In this document: positions 7,799 through 15,465 of the stretch, in pieces
Layout of the letters: each line of letters opens with the position of its first letter
How positions within the stretch are numbered: position 1 is the first letter of the stretch
NCBI GenBank assembly: GCA_900316245.1
Contig: ONCE01000006.1
Coordinates: forward strand, 30,701-94,700
Reading direction: 5' to 3'
Source of the DNA: an uncultured Bacteroidales bacterium
Lineage (GTDB): Bacteria > Bacteroidota > Bacteroidia > Bacteroidales > UBA932
DNA: 64,000 bases
Position numbers and translations under genes: made by a program
Notes under the pieces: model-generated
What the model was told of the DNA's origin: nothing
Database searches by the model: none
The model's input: only the letters and a program-made list of their open reading frames with translations

Positions 7799-9274
7799 TC
7801 ATACAGTAAGGTGGGACTTCCAACGCTCGTAGGCTTCTCTGTACAGGTCTCGGTTGTCTGGGGTAATCACCGCCAGGCGGTTGAGGGAAGAGAAAGCCTC
7901 GTTGGCATTCTTGTAGATGCCGGCGCCCAGGCCTGCACCCTTGGCGGCCCCAACGGAGCCGTCCGTGTCGTACAGTTCGATGGTGGCCCCGGATACGCCG
8001 GAGAGCGTCTCCTGGAATATTCGGCTCTGGAACATATTGGCCTTGCCGGCGTGGATCTTGTCCACCTTCAGGCCCATCTGCTCCATAATCTCAATGCCGT
8101 ACTGGAAGGAGAACACGATGCCCTCCTGGGCGGCCCGCAGCAGGTGGCTGTTGGTATGCCGGTTGAAGTTGACGCCATACAGGCTGCAGCCTACGTCCTT
8201 GTTCTGGAGCATTCTTTCGGCCCCGTTTCCGAACGGCAGGATGCTTACGCCTTCCGAGCCGATGGGAACTTTTTCGGCCATCTTGTCCATTTCCGGATAG
8301 GAACTGCCGGTGGGGGCTACATTGTGCCGCATCCAGGAGTTGAGGATGCCCGTTCCGTTGATGCAGAGCAGCACGCCCAGACGGGGATCCTGAGGGGTAT
8401 GGTTCACGTGTGCAAAGGAATTCACGCGGGACAGAGGGTCGTGAGAGACCTGGCCGATGACGCCGTACACCACGCCGGAAGTGCCGGCGGTGGAGGCAAT
8501 CTCACCGGGCTGCAGCACACCCAGGCTGAGGGCATTGTTGGGCTGGTCTCCGGCCCGGTAGGTGACAGGGGTTCCTTCTGCCAGGCCCAGGCGCTGGGCG
8601 GCTTCGCGCGTGAGGGTTCCCTGCAGGCCGAAGGTGGGCTTGACGGGAGCCAGCACGGAAGGATCGAACTGGAAATAGTCCAGGAGTTCCTTGCTGGGAG
8701 CGTTCTTCTTGAAGTCCCAGAAGATGCCTTCCGACAGACCGCTTACGGTGGTGCAGACACTGCCGGTGAGCCGCATCGCAATATAGTCTCCGGGAAGCAT
8801 AATCTTCCAGATGCGGTTATACAGCTCCGGTTCGTTTTCCTTGACCCAGGCCAGTTTGGCGGCGGTGAAGTTGCCGGGCGAATTCAGCAGATGCTCCAGG
8901 CACCACTTCTTGCCCAGGGTCTCAAAGGCCTGCTGGCCATAGGGGACAGCCCGGGAATCGCACCAGATGATGGAGGGCCGAAGCACGTTCATCTCCTTGT
9001 CCACGCACACCAGGCCGTGCATCTGATAGGAAATGCCAATGGCTTTGATGTCCTTGGGGTTGATGGCGTGCACCTGATGGAGCACGTCTTCCGTGGCCAG
9101 ACGCAGGTTGCCCAGCCACATAGACGGGTCTTGCTCTGCCCAGCCGGTGTGTTTGGCAATGATGGGAGCCTCAGACTTGGGATAGAAGGCCGAAGCCACG
9201 CATTTTCCGCTCTGGGCGTCTACCAGGGAAGCCTTTACCGAAGAACTGCCGATATCGTAACCTAAAAGATACAT
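7799..9274 (-). CDS. xylB: Xylulokinase (FGGY family)
   Basis: The 491-residue kinase phosphorylates D-xylulose to D-xylulose 5-phosphate, feeding the pentose phosphate pathway. Visible FGGY-family signatures are GYDIGSSSVKASLVD at the N-terminus (first ATP loop), SYQMHGLVCVD, RAGDQPNNALSLGV and TAGTSGVVYGV. The ATG at 9274 lies four bases after a TAATTTTG -7 box, predicting a leaderless mRNA. It opens the xylB-xylA-xylE operon; the split transketolase genes 3-5 kb away act on its product. Confidence 0.95.
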   Translation of the reverse strand: MYLLGYDIGSSSVKASLVDAQSGKCVASAFYPKSEAPIIAKHTGWAEQDPSMWLGNLRLATEDVLHQVHAINPKDIKAIGISYQMHGLVCVDKEMNVLRPSIIWCDSRAVPYGQQAFETLGKKWCLEHLLNSPGNFTAAKLAWVKENEPELYNRIWKIMLPGDYIAMRLTGSVCTTVSGLSEGIFWDFKKNAPSKELLDYFQFDPSVLAPVKPTFGLQGTLTREAAQRLGLAEGTPVTYRAGDQPNNALSLGVLQPGEIASTAGTSGVVYGVIGQVSHDPLSRVNSFAHVNHTPQDPRLGVLLCINGTGILNSWMRHNVAPTGSSYPEMDKMAEKVPIGSEGVSILPFGNGAERMLQNKDVGCSLYGVNFNRHTNSHLLRAAQEGIVFSFQYGIEIMEQMGLKVDKIHAGKANMFQSRIFQETLSGVSGATIELYDTDGSVGAAKGAGLGAGIYKNANEAFSSLNRLAVITPDNRDLYREAYERWKSHLTV

Positions 9275-9278
9275 AGTG

Positions 9279-9286
9279 CAAAATTA
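9279..9286 (-). promoter_or_regulatory. -7 box of the xyl operon promoter
   Basis: TAATTTTG on the minus strand, followed by four bases and then the xylB ATG. No good TTTG -33 element is visible upstream, where the tRNA-Pro gene begins. No operator or riboswitch is evident. Confidence 0.5.
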
Positions 9287-9296
9287 AGTGGTTATG

Positions 9297-9370
9297 TCGG
9301 GGTGATGTGACTCGAACACACGACCCTCTGGTCCCAAACCAGATGCGCTAGCCAACTGCGCCACACCCCG
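9297..9370 (-). tRNA. tRNA-Pro (anticodon TGG)
   Basis: The reverse strand folds as a cloverleaf: acceptor CGGGGTG pairs with CACCCCG, the D arm is GCGCAGTTGGCTAGCGC, the anticodon stem-loop is CTGGTTTGGGACCAG with anticodon TGG, and the T loop reads TTCGAGTC. The discriminator base is A and CCA is not encoded. It sits between xylB and the phospholipase D-family gene. Confidence 0.95.
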
Positions 9371-9398
9371 TGGTGTATCTACAAAGATAGGAAAAAAA

Positions 9399-10544
9399 TC
9401 AGAACAGAGGGCTCAATACCTTGAGGAATTTTCGGTATCCCCGTCTAAATCCTTCGGAAGGCTGAGAATCCGGGCTGAGCGGCAGCGACTGCCCAATCAC
9501 GTGGTCAATCAGGCCTTTGAAATGGGCCACGCTCTCGGGATCATAGAAATAGAATCCGTCCTCCCGGTTGGTCCGGAGGCTGCGGTAATCCATATTGACC
9601 GTGCCGCAACTGGCAAGCTCATCGTCTATGACAAAAAGTTTGGAATGGTCGTAAGCGCCCACATACACATAGATGCCCACCCCGGCCCTCAGCAGTTCCA
9701 CGGCATACTCCCGCGTGAGTTCATTCATAAAGCCCCAGTCGCATTTCTGGGGAATCACCAGGCGCACATCCACCCCGCGGGCGGCGCAGGTCTTGAAGGC
9801 CTCTATCAGTTCCCGGGGCGGGGCAAAGTAAGGCGTCTGGAGATAGAAATACTCCTGGGCCTGCTTCAGAAGGGCTATGAAAGTGGTATCCAGCCGGGCT
9901 TTTTCTTCCGTGCCGAAGGCCTCCGCCACCACCGTCCCCACGGGAGCGGGGGAGGCGGGTTCGAGGGTTTCTCCGGCCAGCATCTCCCAGGACTGGGCAA
10001 AGAGCATCCACAGCTGCGTGGCCACGGGGCCTTCTACCCGCACCTGCGTGTCAATCCAGTCGTAGATGGCCTGGTCGTAGAAATTCATTCCTCCGGTGTA
10101 GGCAATGCGTCCGTCAATGATGATGATCTTGCGGTGGTCCCGCGGTCCCAGGATGCTCCCCAGGGCCCGGAGTGGCCCCATCTTCTCAAAAGGATGCGTG
10201 TAATAGAGTTCCACGCCGGCATCCTTCATTTCCTGATAGTAGGATTCCGTGACGGTGGGTGTGATCAGGTTGTCCATGATCAGCCGCACCTTCACGCCCT
10301 CGCGGGCCTTGGCCATCAGGGCGTCCTTCACCCGCTGGCCGGAGCGGTCCTTGGCAAACCAGTAGTACTCTATCTCTACGGAGTGCCGGGCGGCGGCTAC
10401 ATCCTGCAGCATCCGGTCCAGGAACTCTTCTCCGTTCTTGGTGCTCCAGAGGGCGTTGCCTCCCACCGCGTTGGCGCGGTTCTGTGCCGGCGAGAGCCAG
10501 TACAGAAAGAGCAAAACCAGGAGTATGAGTTTGCGCTTTTGCAA
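9399..10544 (-). CDS. Phospholipase D-family protein, cardiolipin synthase-like
   Basis: Two HKD motifs are intact: RDHRKIIIIDGRIAYTGG and YDHSKLFVIDDELASCGTVN, in the arrangement of ClsA-type cardiolipin synthases, which join two phosphatidylglycerols at the membrane. The N-terminus is QKRK followed by one hydrophobic segment (LILLVLLFLYWL), so a single anchor rather than the two of E. coli ClsA. No ATG opens the frame. A TTG at 10574 lies inside a good -7 box (TACCTTTG), so I favour the TTG at 10544, giving 381 residues. The gene is divergent from lolD with interleaved promoters. Confidence 0.8.
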   Translation of the reverse strand: MQKRKLILLVLLFLYWLSPAQNRANAVGGNALWSTKNGEEFLDRMLQDVAAARHSVEIEYYWFAKDRSGQRVKDALMAKAREGVKVRLIMDNLITPTVTESYYQEMKDAGVELYYTHPFEKMGPLRALGSILGPRDHRKIIIIDGRIAYTGGMNFYDQAIYDWIDTQVRVEGPVATQLWMLFAQSWEMLAGETLEPASPAPVGTVVAEAFGTEEKARLDTTFIALLKQAQEYFYLQTPYFAPPRELIEAFKTCAARGVDVRLVIPQKCDWGFMNELTREYAVELLRAGVGIYVYVGAYDHSKLFVIDDELASCGTVNMDYRSLRTNREDGFYFYDPESVAHFKGLIDHVIGQSLPLSPDSQPSEGFRRGYRKFLKVLSPLF

Positions 10545-10602
10545 GAGAGTTCCTATCTTTGTGAAATCGAGCAAAGGTACAAAAAATGATTATCGAAGCC
10601 AA
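10530..10602. promoter_or_regulatory. Interleaved divergent promoters for the PLD-family gene and lolD
   Basis: On the plus strand TTTG at 10530-10533, 20 bases, then TATCTTTG at 10554-10561 drives lolD. On the minus strand TACCTTTG at 10578-10571, preceded by TTTG 20 bases upstream inside lolD, drives the PLD-family gene. The two promoters cross each other, so each lies partly in the other's transcribed region. Confidence 0.6.
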
Positions 10603-11242
10603 AGATATTCGCAAGTCTTTTAACAAGTTGGAGGTGTTGAAGGGTGTAGATTTTTCTGCACGGCAAGGCGAGGTGGTGGCCATAATGGGCGCATCCGGAG
10701 CCGGCAAGTCCACCCTCCTCCAGATTCTGGGAACCCTCCTGACGCCGGACAGCGGCAGCCTGGTCATTGACGGCTCCAACGTGCTGGATATGGACGCCAG
10801 GGAATTGGCCGCCTTCCGCAACCGCCGCATAGGCTTCGTTTTCCAGGCCCATCACCTGCTGCCGGAGTTCACGGCGGTGGAAAACGTGATGATTCCTTCG
10901 CTCATCGGCGGCGCTTCTTCGGCCCAGGCCAAGGCCCGTGCCCAGGAACTCCTGGCCCTCGTGGGCCTGGAGGCCCGTCTCGCCCATAAGCCCTCGGAAC
11001 TTTCCGGCGGTGAGCAGCAGCGGGTGGCCATTGCCCGTGCGCTGGCCAATCGGCCCGCCATCCTCTTTGCAGACGAACCTACCGGCAACCTCGATTCCCA
11101 TACCAAGGAAGAGATTCACCAGCTCTTCTTTGACCTGCGCAAACAATTAGGCCAGACCGTGGTCATTGTTACACATGACGCAGGTCTGGCCCAACTTTGT
11201 GACAGGAGCTGTTACATGGTGGACGGCTCTTTCGAGGGCTGA
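10586..11242 (+). CDS. lolD: ABC transporter ATP-binding protein, LolD-type
   Basis: The 218-residue protein has Walker A (GASGAGKST), Q-loop, the ABC signature [15 protein letters not shown], Walker B ([12 protein letters not shown]) and the switch histidine in IVTHD. Its length and the absence of a fused membrane domain fit the LolD/MacB ATPase group, which powers release of lipoproteins from the inner membrane for transport to the outer membrane. The membrane partners LolC/E are not adjacent. The last 31 bases overlap the end of the convergent LTxxQ-like gene. A related ATPase of the same group (for example FtsE-like or MacB-like) is the main alternative. Confidence 0.8.
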   Translation: MIIEAKDIRKSFNKLEVLKGVDFSARQGEVVAIMGASGAGKSTLLQILGTLLTPDSGSLVIDGSNVLDMDARELAAFRNRRIGFVFQAHHLLPEFTAVENVMIPSLIGGASSAQAKARAQELLALVGLEARLAHKPSELSGGEQQRVAIARALANRPAILFADEPTGNLDSHTKEEIHQLFFDLRKQLGQTVVIVTHDAGLAQLCDRSCYMVDGSFEG

Positions 11243-11736
11243 GGACGGTTGCCGGGCCGATTACCACCGGCACCGGGGCGTCCGGGGCCGCCTTGTCCCA
11301 GGCGGTGAATCTGGTTCTGGCGGAACTTTTCTTCGGCCAGCAGGAGCTTGGCCACTTTGCTCACGGGCAGCACGTTCTTGTAGCGGGCCACGGCTTCGGC
11401 CTCTACCTTTTCCCCGGCACTCTTGGCGTCCAGGTATTTGTCCAGGAGGTTGGCGGCATCGTTGCCGTTGGCTCCCTCACTGAGGGCCTTGAAGGCCTGT
11501 CCGGTTGCCTGGAATGCCTCGCGGCGCTGTTTCTGGACGTCGTTGTAGACGGGCCAGAAGGCCTGGGCTTCGCTTTCCGTGAGATCCAGCTCGGAGGTAA
11601 TGAAGGCCACCTGCTCTGCACGCACTTTTTCTCTCCAGTCGTTGCCTCCCTTCTTCTGATCCTGCTTGTTGTTCTGGGCCTGTGCAAGACCGGCTACCAG
11701 TGCAAGCGATAAAAATACACTAATAATTTTCTTCAT
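11212..11736 (-). CDS. Secreted Spy/CpxP-like (LTxxQ-type) protein
   Basis: The 174-residue product has a signal peptide (1-20, ending AQAQ), a helical domain with [15 protein letters not shown] (an LTxxQ-like repeat) and charged helices, and a glycine/proline/arginine-rich tail. Spy/CpxP proteins are periplasmic chaperones and stress sensors. It is the third gene of a sigma - anti-sigma - effector operon, overlapping the preceding gene by 17 bases. It may be a regulated output or a sensor of that system. The family assignment rests on one motif and helical composition, so it is moderate. Confidence 0.55.
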   Translation of the reverse strand: MKKIISVFLSLALVAGLAQAQNNKQDQKKGGNDWREKVRAEQVAFITSELDLTESEAQAFWPVYNDVQKQRREAFQATGQAFKALSEGANGNDAANLLDKYLDAKSAGEKVEAEAVARYKNVLPVSKVAKLLLAEEKFRQNQIHRLGQGGPGRPGAGGNRPGNRPQPSKEPSTM

Positions 11737-12094
11737 AGTTCGCTTCTGCTAATAGTTCAACTGAAACGTTGTCGGCCAAAAGGAAATTGACAATGTCCTC
11801 GCTTGTCAGGTCTGTGGTCTCCACTTGCTCGAGCATCCCGTCCGGATCCAGAGAACGGGATAAATAGGAGAGGTAGTCCCAACTGTACTCTTCCTGCAGA
11901 ACCGGTTCTGCAGCTTTTCTGAAGAGGAAGCCACCCACCGTTGCCAGGATAACAAGGCTGGCGGCGTAGGCAATCCAGGGAGATACCTTTTGCAGGGTGG
12001 TGGGGCGCACCTCCTGCTGGGGGATGCGGCTCAGTTTCTGCTCCAGGTTTTGGAAGTAGCCTTCGGGGACAAATATGTCGTTTTTCTTGGTCAT
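11720..12094 (-). CDS. Single-pass membrane protein, probable anti-sigma factor
   Basis: The 124-residue product has a short cytoplasmic N-terminus (MTKKNDIFVPEGYFQNLEQKL), one membrane helix (about 41-58) and an acidic outer part of about 60 residues. It lies four bases after the ECF sigma stop and overlaps the LTxxQ-like gene. The GYFxxLexkl opening is common in small Bacteroidota membrane proteins paired with ECF sigma factors. Function is inferred from topology and context. Confidence 0.55.
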   Translation of the reverse strand: MTKKNDIFVPEGYFQNLEQKLSRIPQQEVRPTTLQKVSPWIAYAASLVILATVGGFLFRKAAEPVLQEEYSWDYLSYLSRSLDPDGMLEQVETTDLTSEDIVNFLLADNVSVELLAEANYEENY

Positions 12095-12098
12095 ACGC

Positions 12099-12614
12099 TT
12101 ACTTTGACACCTCCAGGGTCGAAAGGTTTAATTTAAGTTTTTCCTGCGCAATATGATAAGAGGCTTTCAACGCGCCCACCGAAGTTCCGGTAATGGCCGA
12201 AATCTCCTCGTAGCTAAGCTCATCCCACCATCTCATCACAAAGACCTGGCGTTGTTTCTCCGGGAGTTTGGCGAGGCCTTTCATCAGTTCGCGCTGGGCC
12301 TCGGTGCCGTTGAAGTAGGGGTCTCCCTCTACGCGGCGCTCCATCTCGGCGTCGATGGACTGCATCCTCAGGGCCGCGCGCACGCGTTCCTTCCTGAGAT
12401 GGTTGAGGGTCTCGTTGGTGGCAATGCGCCACACCCAGGTATAGAGCTGCGCCTCCCCCCGGAAGGAGGGAAGCGCAGTCCATATTTTAAGGAAGATCTC
12501 CTGGAGCAGGTCGTCGGCGTCTTCGTGGCTCGCGACCATACGGCGCACGTGCCAGTACAGCCGTTCACTGTACTCTTTTACGATGCCGTTGAATACCTGC
12601 TCAAGTTCCTTCAT
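12099..12614 (-). CDS. ECF-type RNA polymerase sigma factor
   Basis: The 171-residue protein has sigma region 2 (HEDADDLLQEIFLKIWTALPSF, then LYTWVWRIATNETLNHLRKE) and region 4 (LPEKQRQVFVMRWWDELSYEEISAITGTSVGALKASYHIAQEKL). It starts one base after the end of the transketolase C-terminal gene, so it may be transcribed with it or from an internal promoter I cannot pick out. It leads a three-gene sigma / anti-sigma / secreted-protein set, comparable in layout to the set at 3217-4860. Confidence 0.92.
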   Translation of the reverse strand: MKELEQVFNGIVKEYSERLYWHVRRMVASHEDADDLLQEIFLKIWTALPSFRGEAQLYTWVWRIATNETLNHLRKERVRAALRMQSIDAEMERRVEGDPYFNGTEAQRELMKGLAKLPEKQRQVFVMRWWDELSYEEISAITGTSVGALKASYHIAQEKLKLNLSTLEVSK

Positions 12615-13568
12615 TTATTTACGGGCGATGGCCTTCTTGGCGGCTTCCGCAATGTGCGGGGCGTCCAGGCCGTACGCGGCCATTAATGCAGAAGGCGTGC
12701 CAGACTGGCCAAAACGGTCTCCTCCGTTCACAAATTCTACGGGCGTGGGGAGCTGGGCGGCCAGGGCGCCGGCAACGGCCTCTCCAAGACCGCCGAAGGC
12801 GTTGTGCTCCTCTACCACCACGATGCAGCCGGTCTTGGAGGCCGATGCGACGATGGCCTTCTCGTCCAGGGGCTTGATGGTGGCGATGTCGATGACCTCG
12901 GCGCTGATGCCTTCGGCCTCCAGGGCCTCGGCGGCCTGCAGGGCCTCCCAGACGGTGTGGCCGGTGGCGATGAGGGTAACGTCCTTGCCTTCGCTCAGTA
13001 CGATGGCTTTGCCAATCACGAAGGGCTCGTTCTCATCCGTGAAGTTGGGAACGGACGGGCGGCCGAAACGAAGATAAACGGGACCTTCGTATTTGGCGGC
13101 GGCAATAGTGGCCTGCACGGTTTGGTTGAAGTCGCAGGGATTGAGGACCACCATTCCGGGAAGGGCGCGCATCAGGGCGATGTCTTCCATCGTCTGGTGG
13201 GTGGCGCCGTCTTCTCCCAGGGTGATGCCGGCGTGGGAGGAGGCAATCTTCACATTGGTATTGCCGTAGGCCACTTCCTGGCGGATCTGGTCGTACACAC
13301 GGCCGGTGACGAACTCTGCGAAGGAGCCGATGAAGGGAATCTTTCCGGTGATGGCGAGGCCGGCGGCGGCGCCCACCATATTGGCTTCGGCAATGCCGCA
13401 CTGGAAAAAGCGCTCAGGGAATTCGGCGGCGAAGGCGTCCATCTTGAGGGAGCCCTTAAGGTCTGCCGTCATGGCTACTACGCGCTGATCGGCCTGTCCG
13501 GCCTTCAGAAGGCCTACTCCAAACCCGCTGCGGGTGTCTTTCTTTCCTGTATCTGTATACTTTTTCAT
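12615..13568 (-). CDS. Transketolase, C-terminal subunit (split enzyme)
   Basis: The 317-residue protein matches the pyrimidine-binding and C-terminal domains of transketolase: GIAEANMVGAAAGLAITGKIPFIGSFAEF (including the conserved cofactor-site glutamate), HAGITLGEDGATHQTMEDIALMRALPGM, and a C-terminal domain ending FGQSGTP. The partner subunit lies one base upstream. Together they form the thiamine diphosphate enzyme that exchanges two-carbon units between sugar phosphates in the cytoplasm and can process xylulose 5-phosphate from the xyl operon. Confidence 0.92.
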   Translation of the reverse strand: MKKYTDTGKKDTRSGFGVGLLKAGQADQRVVAMTADLKGSLKMDAFAAEFPERFFQCGIAEANMVGAAAGLAITGKIPFIGSFAEFVTGRVYDQIRQEVAYGNTNVKIASSHAGITLGEDGATHQTMEDIALMRALPGMVVLNPCDFNQTVQATIAAAKYEGPVYLRFGRPSVPNFTDENEPFVIGKAIVLSEGKDVTLIATGHTVWEALQAAEALEAEGISAEVIDIATIKPLDEKAIVASASKTGCIVVVEEHNAFGGLGEAVAGALAAQLPTPVEFVNGGDRFGQSGTPSALMAAYGLDAPHIAEAAKKAIARK

Positions 13569-13569
13569 A

Positions 13570-14421
13570 CTAAAAATCTCCTAAGGGGGTTTCACCTAAC
13601 TGTTTGAGGGCGTCTTCCAGCTGCTCGGGCTTGGGGACGGAACCGTGGAACTTGTGGGTGCCGGCCATAAAGTCTACTCCGTGACCCATTTCGCTCTTGA
13701 ACAGGATCATAGTGGGCTTGCCGCTGCCCTTTCCGGCCTTGGCCAGCTCGAAGGCCTTGTTGATGGAATCGAAGTCGTGGGCGTCGGCCACAATCACGTT
13801 CCAGCCCCAGGCTTCCCACTTGGCGGCCAGGTCTCCAATTCCGGAAACCTCTTCCACGGGACCGTCAATCTGCTTGCCGTTCCAGTCCGTCATGGCAATG
13901 AGGTTGTCCAGTTTGTGGAATACGGCAAACATACCGGCTTCCCAGATCTGGCCTTCCTCGCTTTCGCCGTCTCCGCAGAGGCAGTAGACAAAATTCTCGT
14001 CCTTGTCCATTTTCTTGCCCAGAGCCAGACCGGTGGCGGCGCTCAGGCCCTGTCCCAGGGAACCGGAGGCCTGGAAAATGCCGGGCAGCTGCTTGCGGAT
14101 CGAGGGGTGTCCCTGCAGGCGGGTGCCCATCTGGCGGAAGGTGGCCAGCTCGCTCACCGGGAAATAGCCGGTGCGGGCCAGGATGGAATAGTATACCGGG
14201 GTCATGTGTCCGGCGCTCAGGATGAACATGTCCTGTCCTTTTCCGTCACGGGTCCAGGTGGCAGGATTGTGCTTCATCTGATTGAAATAGAGGGTGGTAA
14301 GGACATCCGTAGATGACATGGAGCCGCCGGGATGACCGGATTTTGCCAGACACACCATACGGAGGATGTCCCTCCGCACCTGGGTGGCAATCTGCTGGAG
14401 TTCTGCGTTAGTTTTAGCCAT
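13570..14421 (-). CDS. Transketolase, N-terminal subunit (split enzyme)
   Basis: The 283-residue protein is the thiamine diphosphate-binding half: AKSGHPGGSMSSTDVLTTLYF at the N-terminus, GHMTPVYYSILARTGYF, GSLGQGLSAATGLALGKK, and the GDGESEEGQIWEAGMFAVFHKLDNL ... DWNG cofactor motif, of which only these pieces are given here. Split transketolases are common in Bacteroidota and Archaea. A -7 box TAAATTTG lies at 14445-14452 on the minus strand, 23 bases before the ATG, and probably drives both subunits. Confidence 0.92.
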   Translation of the reverse strand: MAKTNAELQQIATQVRRDILRMVCLAKSGHPGGSMSSTDVLTTLYFNQMKHNPATWTRDGKGQDMFILSAGHMTPVYYSILARTGYFPVSELATFRQMGTRLQGHPSIRKQLPGIFQASGSLGQGLSAATGLALGKKMDKDENFVYCLCGDGESEEGQIWEAGMFAVFHKLDNLIAMTDWNGKQIDGPVEEVSGIGDLAAKWEAWGWNVIVADAHDFDSINKAFELAKAGKGSGKPTMILFKSEMGHGVDFMAGTHKFHGSVPKPEQLEDALKQLGETPLGDF

Positions 14422-14444
14422 AGATTCTTATAATGTCAGATTTA

Positions 14445-14452
14445 CAAATTTA
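14445..14452 (-). promoter_or_regulatory. -7 box upstream of the transketolase genes
   Basis: TAAATTTG on the minus strand, 23 bases before the start codon of the N-terminal subunit. The stretch between 14453 and the end of menA at 14519 is AT-rich with no other visible feature. Confidence 0.45.
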
Positions 14453-14518
14453 ACCATTTATGGCGATTATCCTATTTTATATGGAGTGTTATTTTTCCGT
14501 GCCGAGCACGAAATCGGC

Positions 14519-15427
14519 TCAGAACAGGAACGCGCAGAAGCCCAGGCCCATCAGAAGGCAAAGGGCGAAGGTGGACAGGACCAGCAGCGGAAGCATAGGG
14601 TCCAGGGCCCGGTCTTCGCGGGTCCAGATGCCTTTCAGGTGAAGGATGTACAGGGGCAGGGTAATCACCCACACCCAGTGCCACCACGAAGGCCAGCACA
14701 GGAGGCAGTAGGCCACCATACACGCCCATCCGGCGCAGATGAGGACGGTCTGATAAATGCGGGCCCGGTGTGCCCCCAGCTTGATGGCTATGGTAACGCG
14801 GTTGGCCGCATCCGTCTTCATATCTCTGATGTTGTTCACATTGAGCACTCCCACGCTGAAAAAGCCCACACCGGCAGCCGGCAGCAGCAGTTTCCAGTGC
14901 AACCCCAGGCCCTTGGTGCATACGAAGTAAGAGCCCAGCACCGAGACCAGCCCGAAGAACAGGAATACATAGAAGTCTCCTTTGGCATTGTAGCCGTAAG
15001 GATTGCTGCCCAGGGTGTATTTCATAGCGCCGATGATGGCGGCAGCCCCCAGCATCAGGACCAGGATGGGGGTCATTTCCAGCAGCGTGCCAAAGGCCCG
15101 CCAGGTCATAACCGCCCCGCTCACCATACACAGAACCACGAACAGGCCGATGAGCTTTTTCATATCGGCCTCTGTCATAGCCCCGCTGTTGAGTCCGTAC
15201 TGCGGGCCCTGGCGGTCGGCGGTGTCGGTCCCGTGAAGGACGTCTCCCAGCTCATTGGAGAGGTTGGAGAGAATCTGCAGGCAAACGGTGGTGAGGACTA
15301 TGAGAACGGCGGTCCAGGGATCTACTTTCCAGTCGGAAACGGCCAGGAGGATGCCCAGCAGCACGCCGGCTATGGAAAGCGGCAGCGTGCGAAGGCGCAT
15401 GGATTGAACGGCAGCTTTAATATTCAT
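14519..15427 (-). CDS. menA: 1,4-dihydroxy-2-naphthoate polyprenyltransferase (menaquinone synthesis)
   Basis: The 302-residue integral membrane protein has the UbiA-family aspartate motifs: SNELGDVLHGTDTADRQGP in the first half and NNIRDMKTDAANRVTIAIKLG in the second, with about eight hydrophobic segments. It attaches the prenyl chain during menaquinone synthesis. An upstream in-frame ATG at 15451 would lie upstream of a clear -7 box (TATCTTTG at 15439-15432), so the start is the ATG at 15427, four bases after that box, giving a probably leaderless mRNA. It is divergent from lepA. Confidence 0.9.
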   Translation of the reverse strand: MNIKAAVQSMRLRTLPLSIAGVLLGILLAVSDWKVDPWTAVLIVLTTVCLQILSNLSNELGDVLHGTDTADRQGPQYGLNSGAMTEADMKKLIGLFVVLCMVSGAVMTWRAFGTLLEMTPILVLMLGAAAIIGAMKYTLGSNPYGYNAKGDFYVFLFFGLVSVLGSYFVCTKGLGLHWKLLLPAAGVGFFSVGVLNVNNIRDMKTDAANRVTIAIKLGAHRARIYQTVLICAGWACMVAYCLLCWPSWWHWVWVITLPLYILHLKGIWTREDRALDPMLPLLVLSTFALCLLMGLGFCAFLF

Positions 15428-15431
15428 GACA

Positions 15432-15459
15432 CAAAGATACGAAAAATGCATTATCTTTG
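15432..15459. promoter_or_regulatory. Back-to-back -7 boxes for menA and lepA
   Basis: TATCTTTG occurs on the minus strand at 15439-15432 (four bases before the menA ATG) and on the plus strand at 15452-15459 (six bases before the lepA ATG). The two start codons are only 38 bases apart, so each -33 region must lie inside the other gene. Confidence 0.65.
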
Positions 15460-15465
15460 CAGGCT

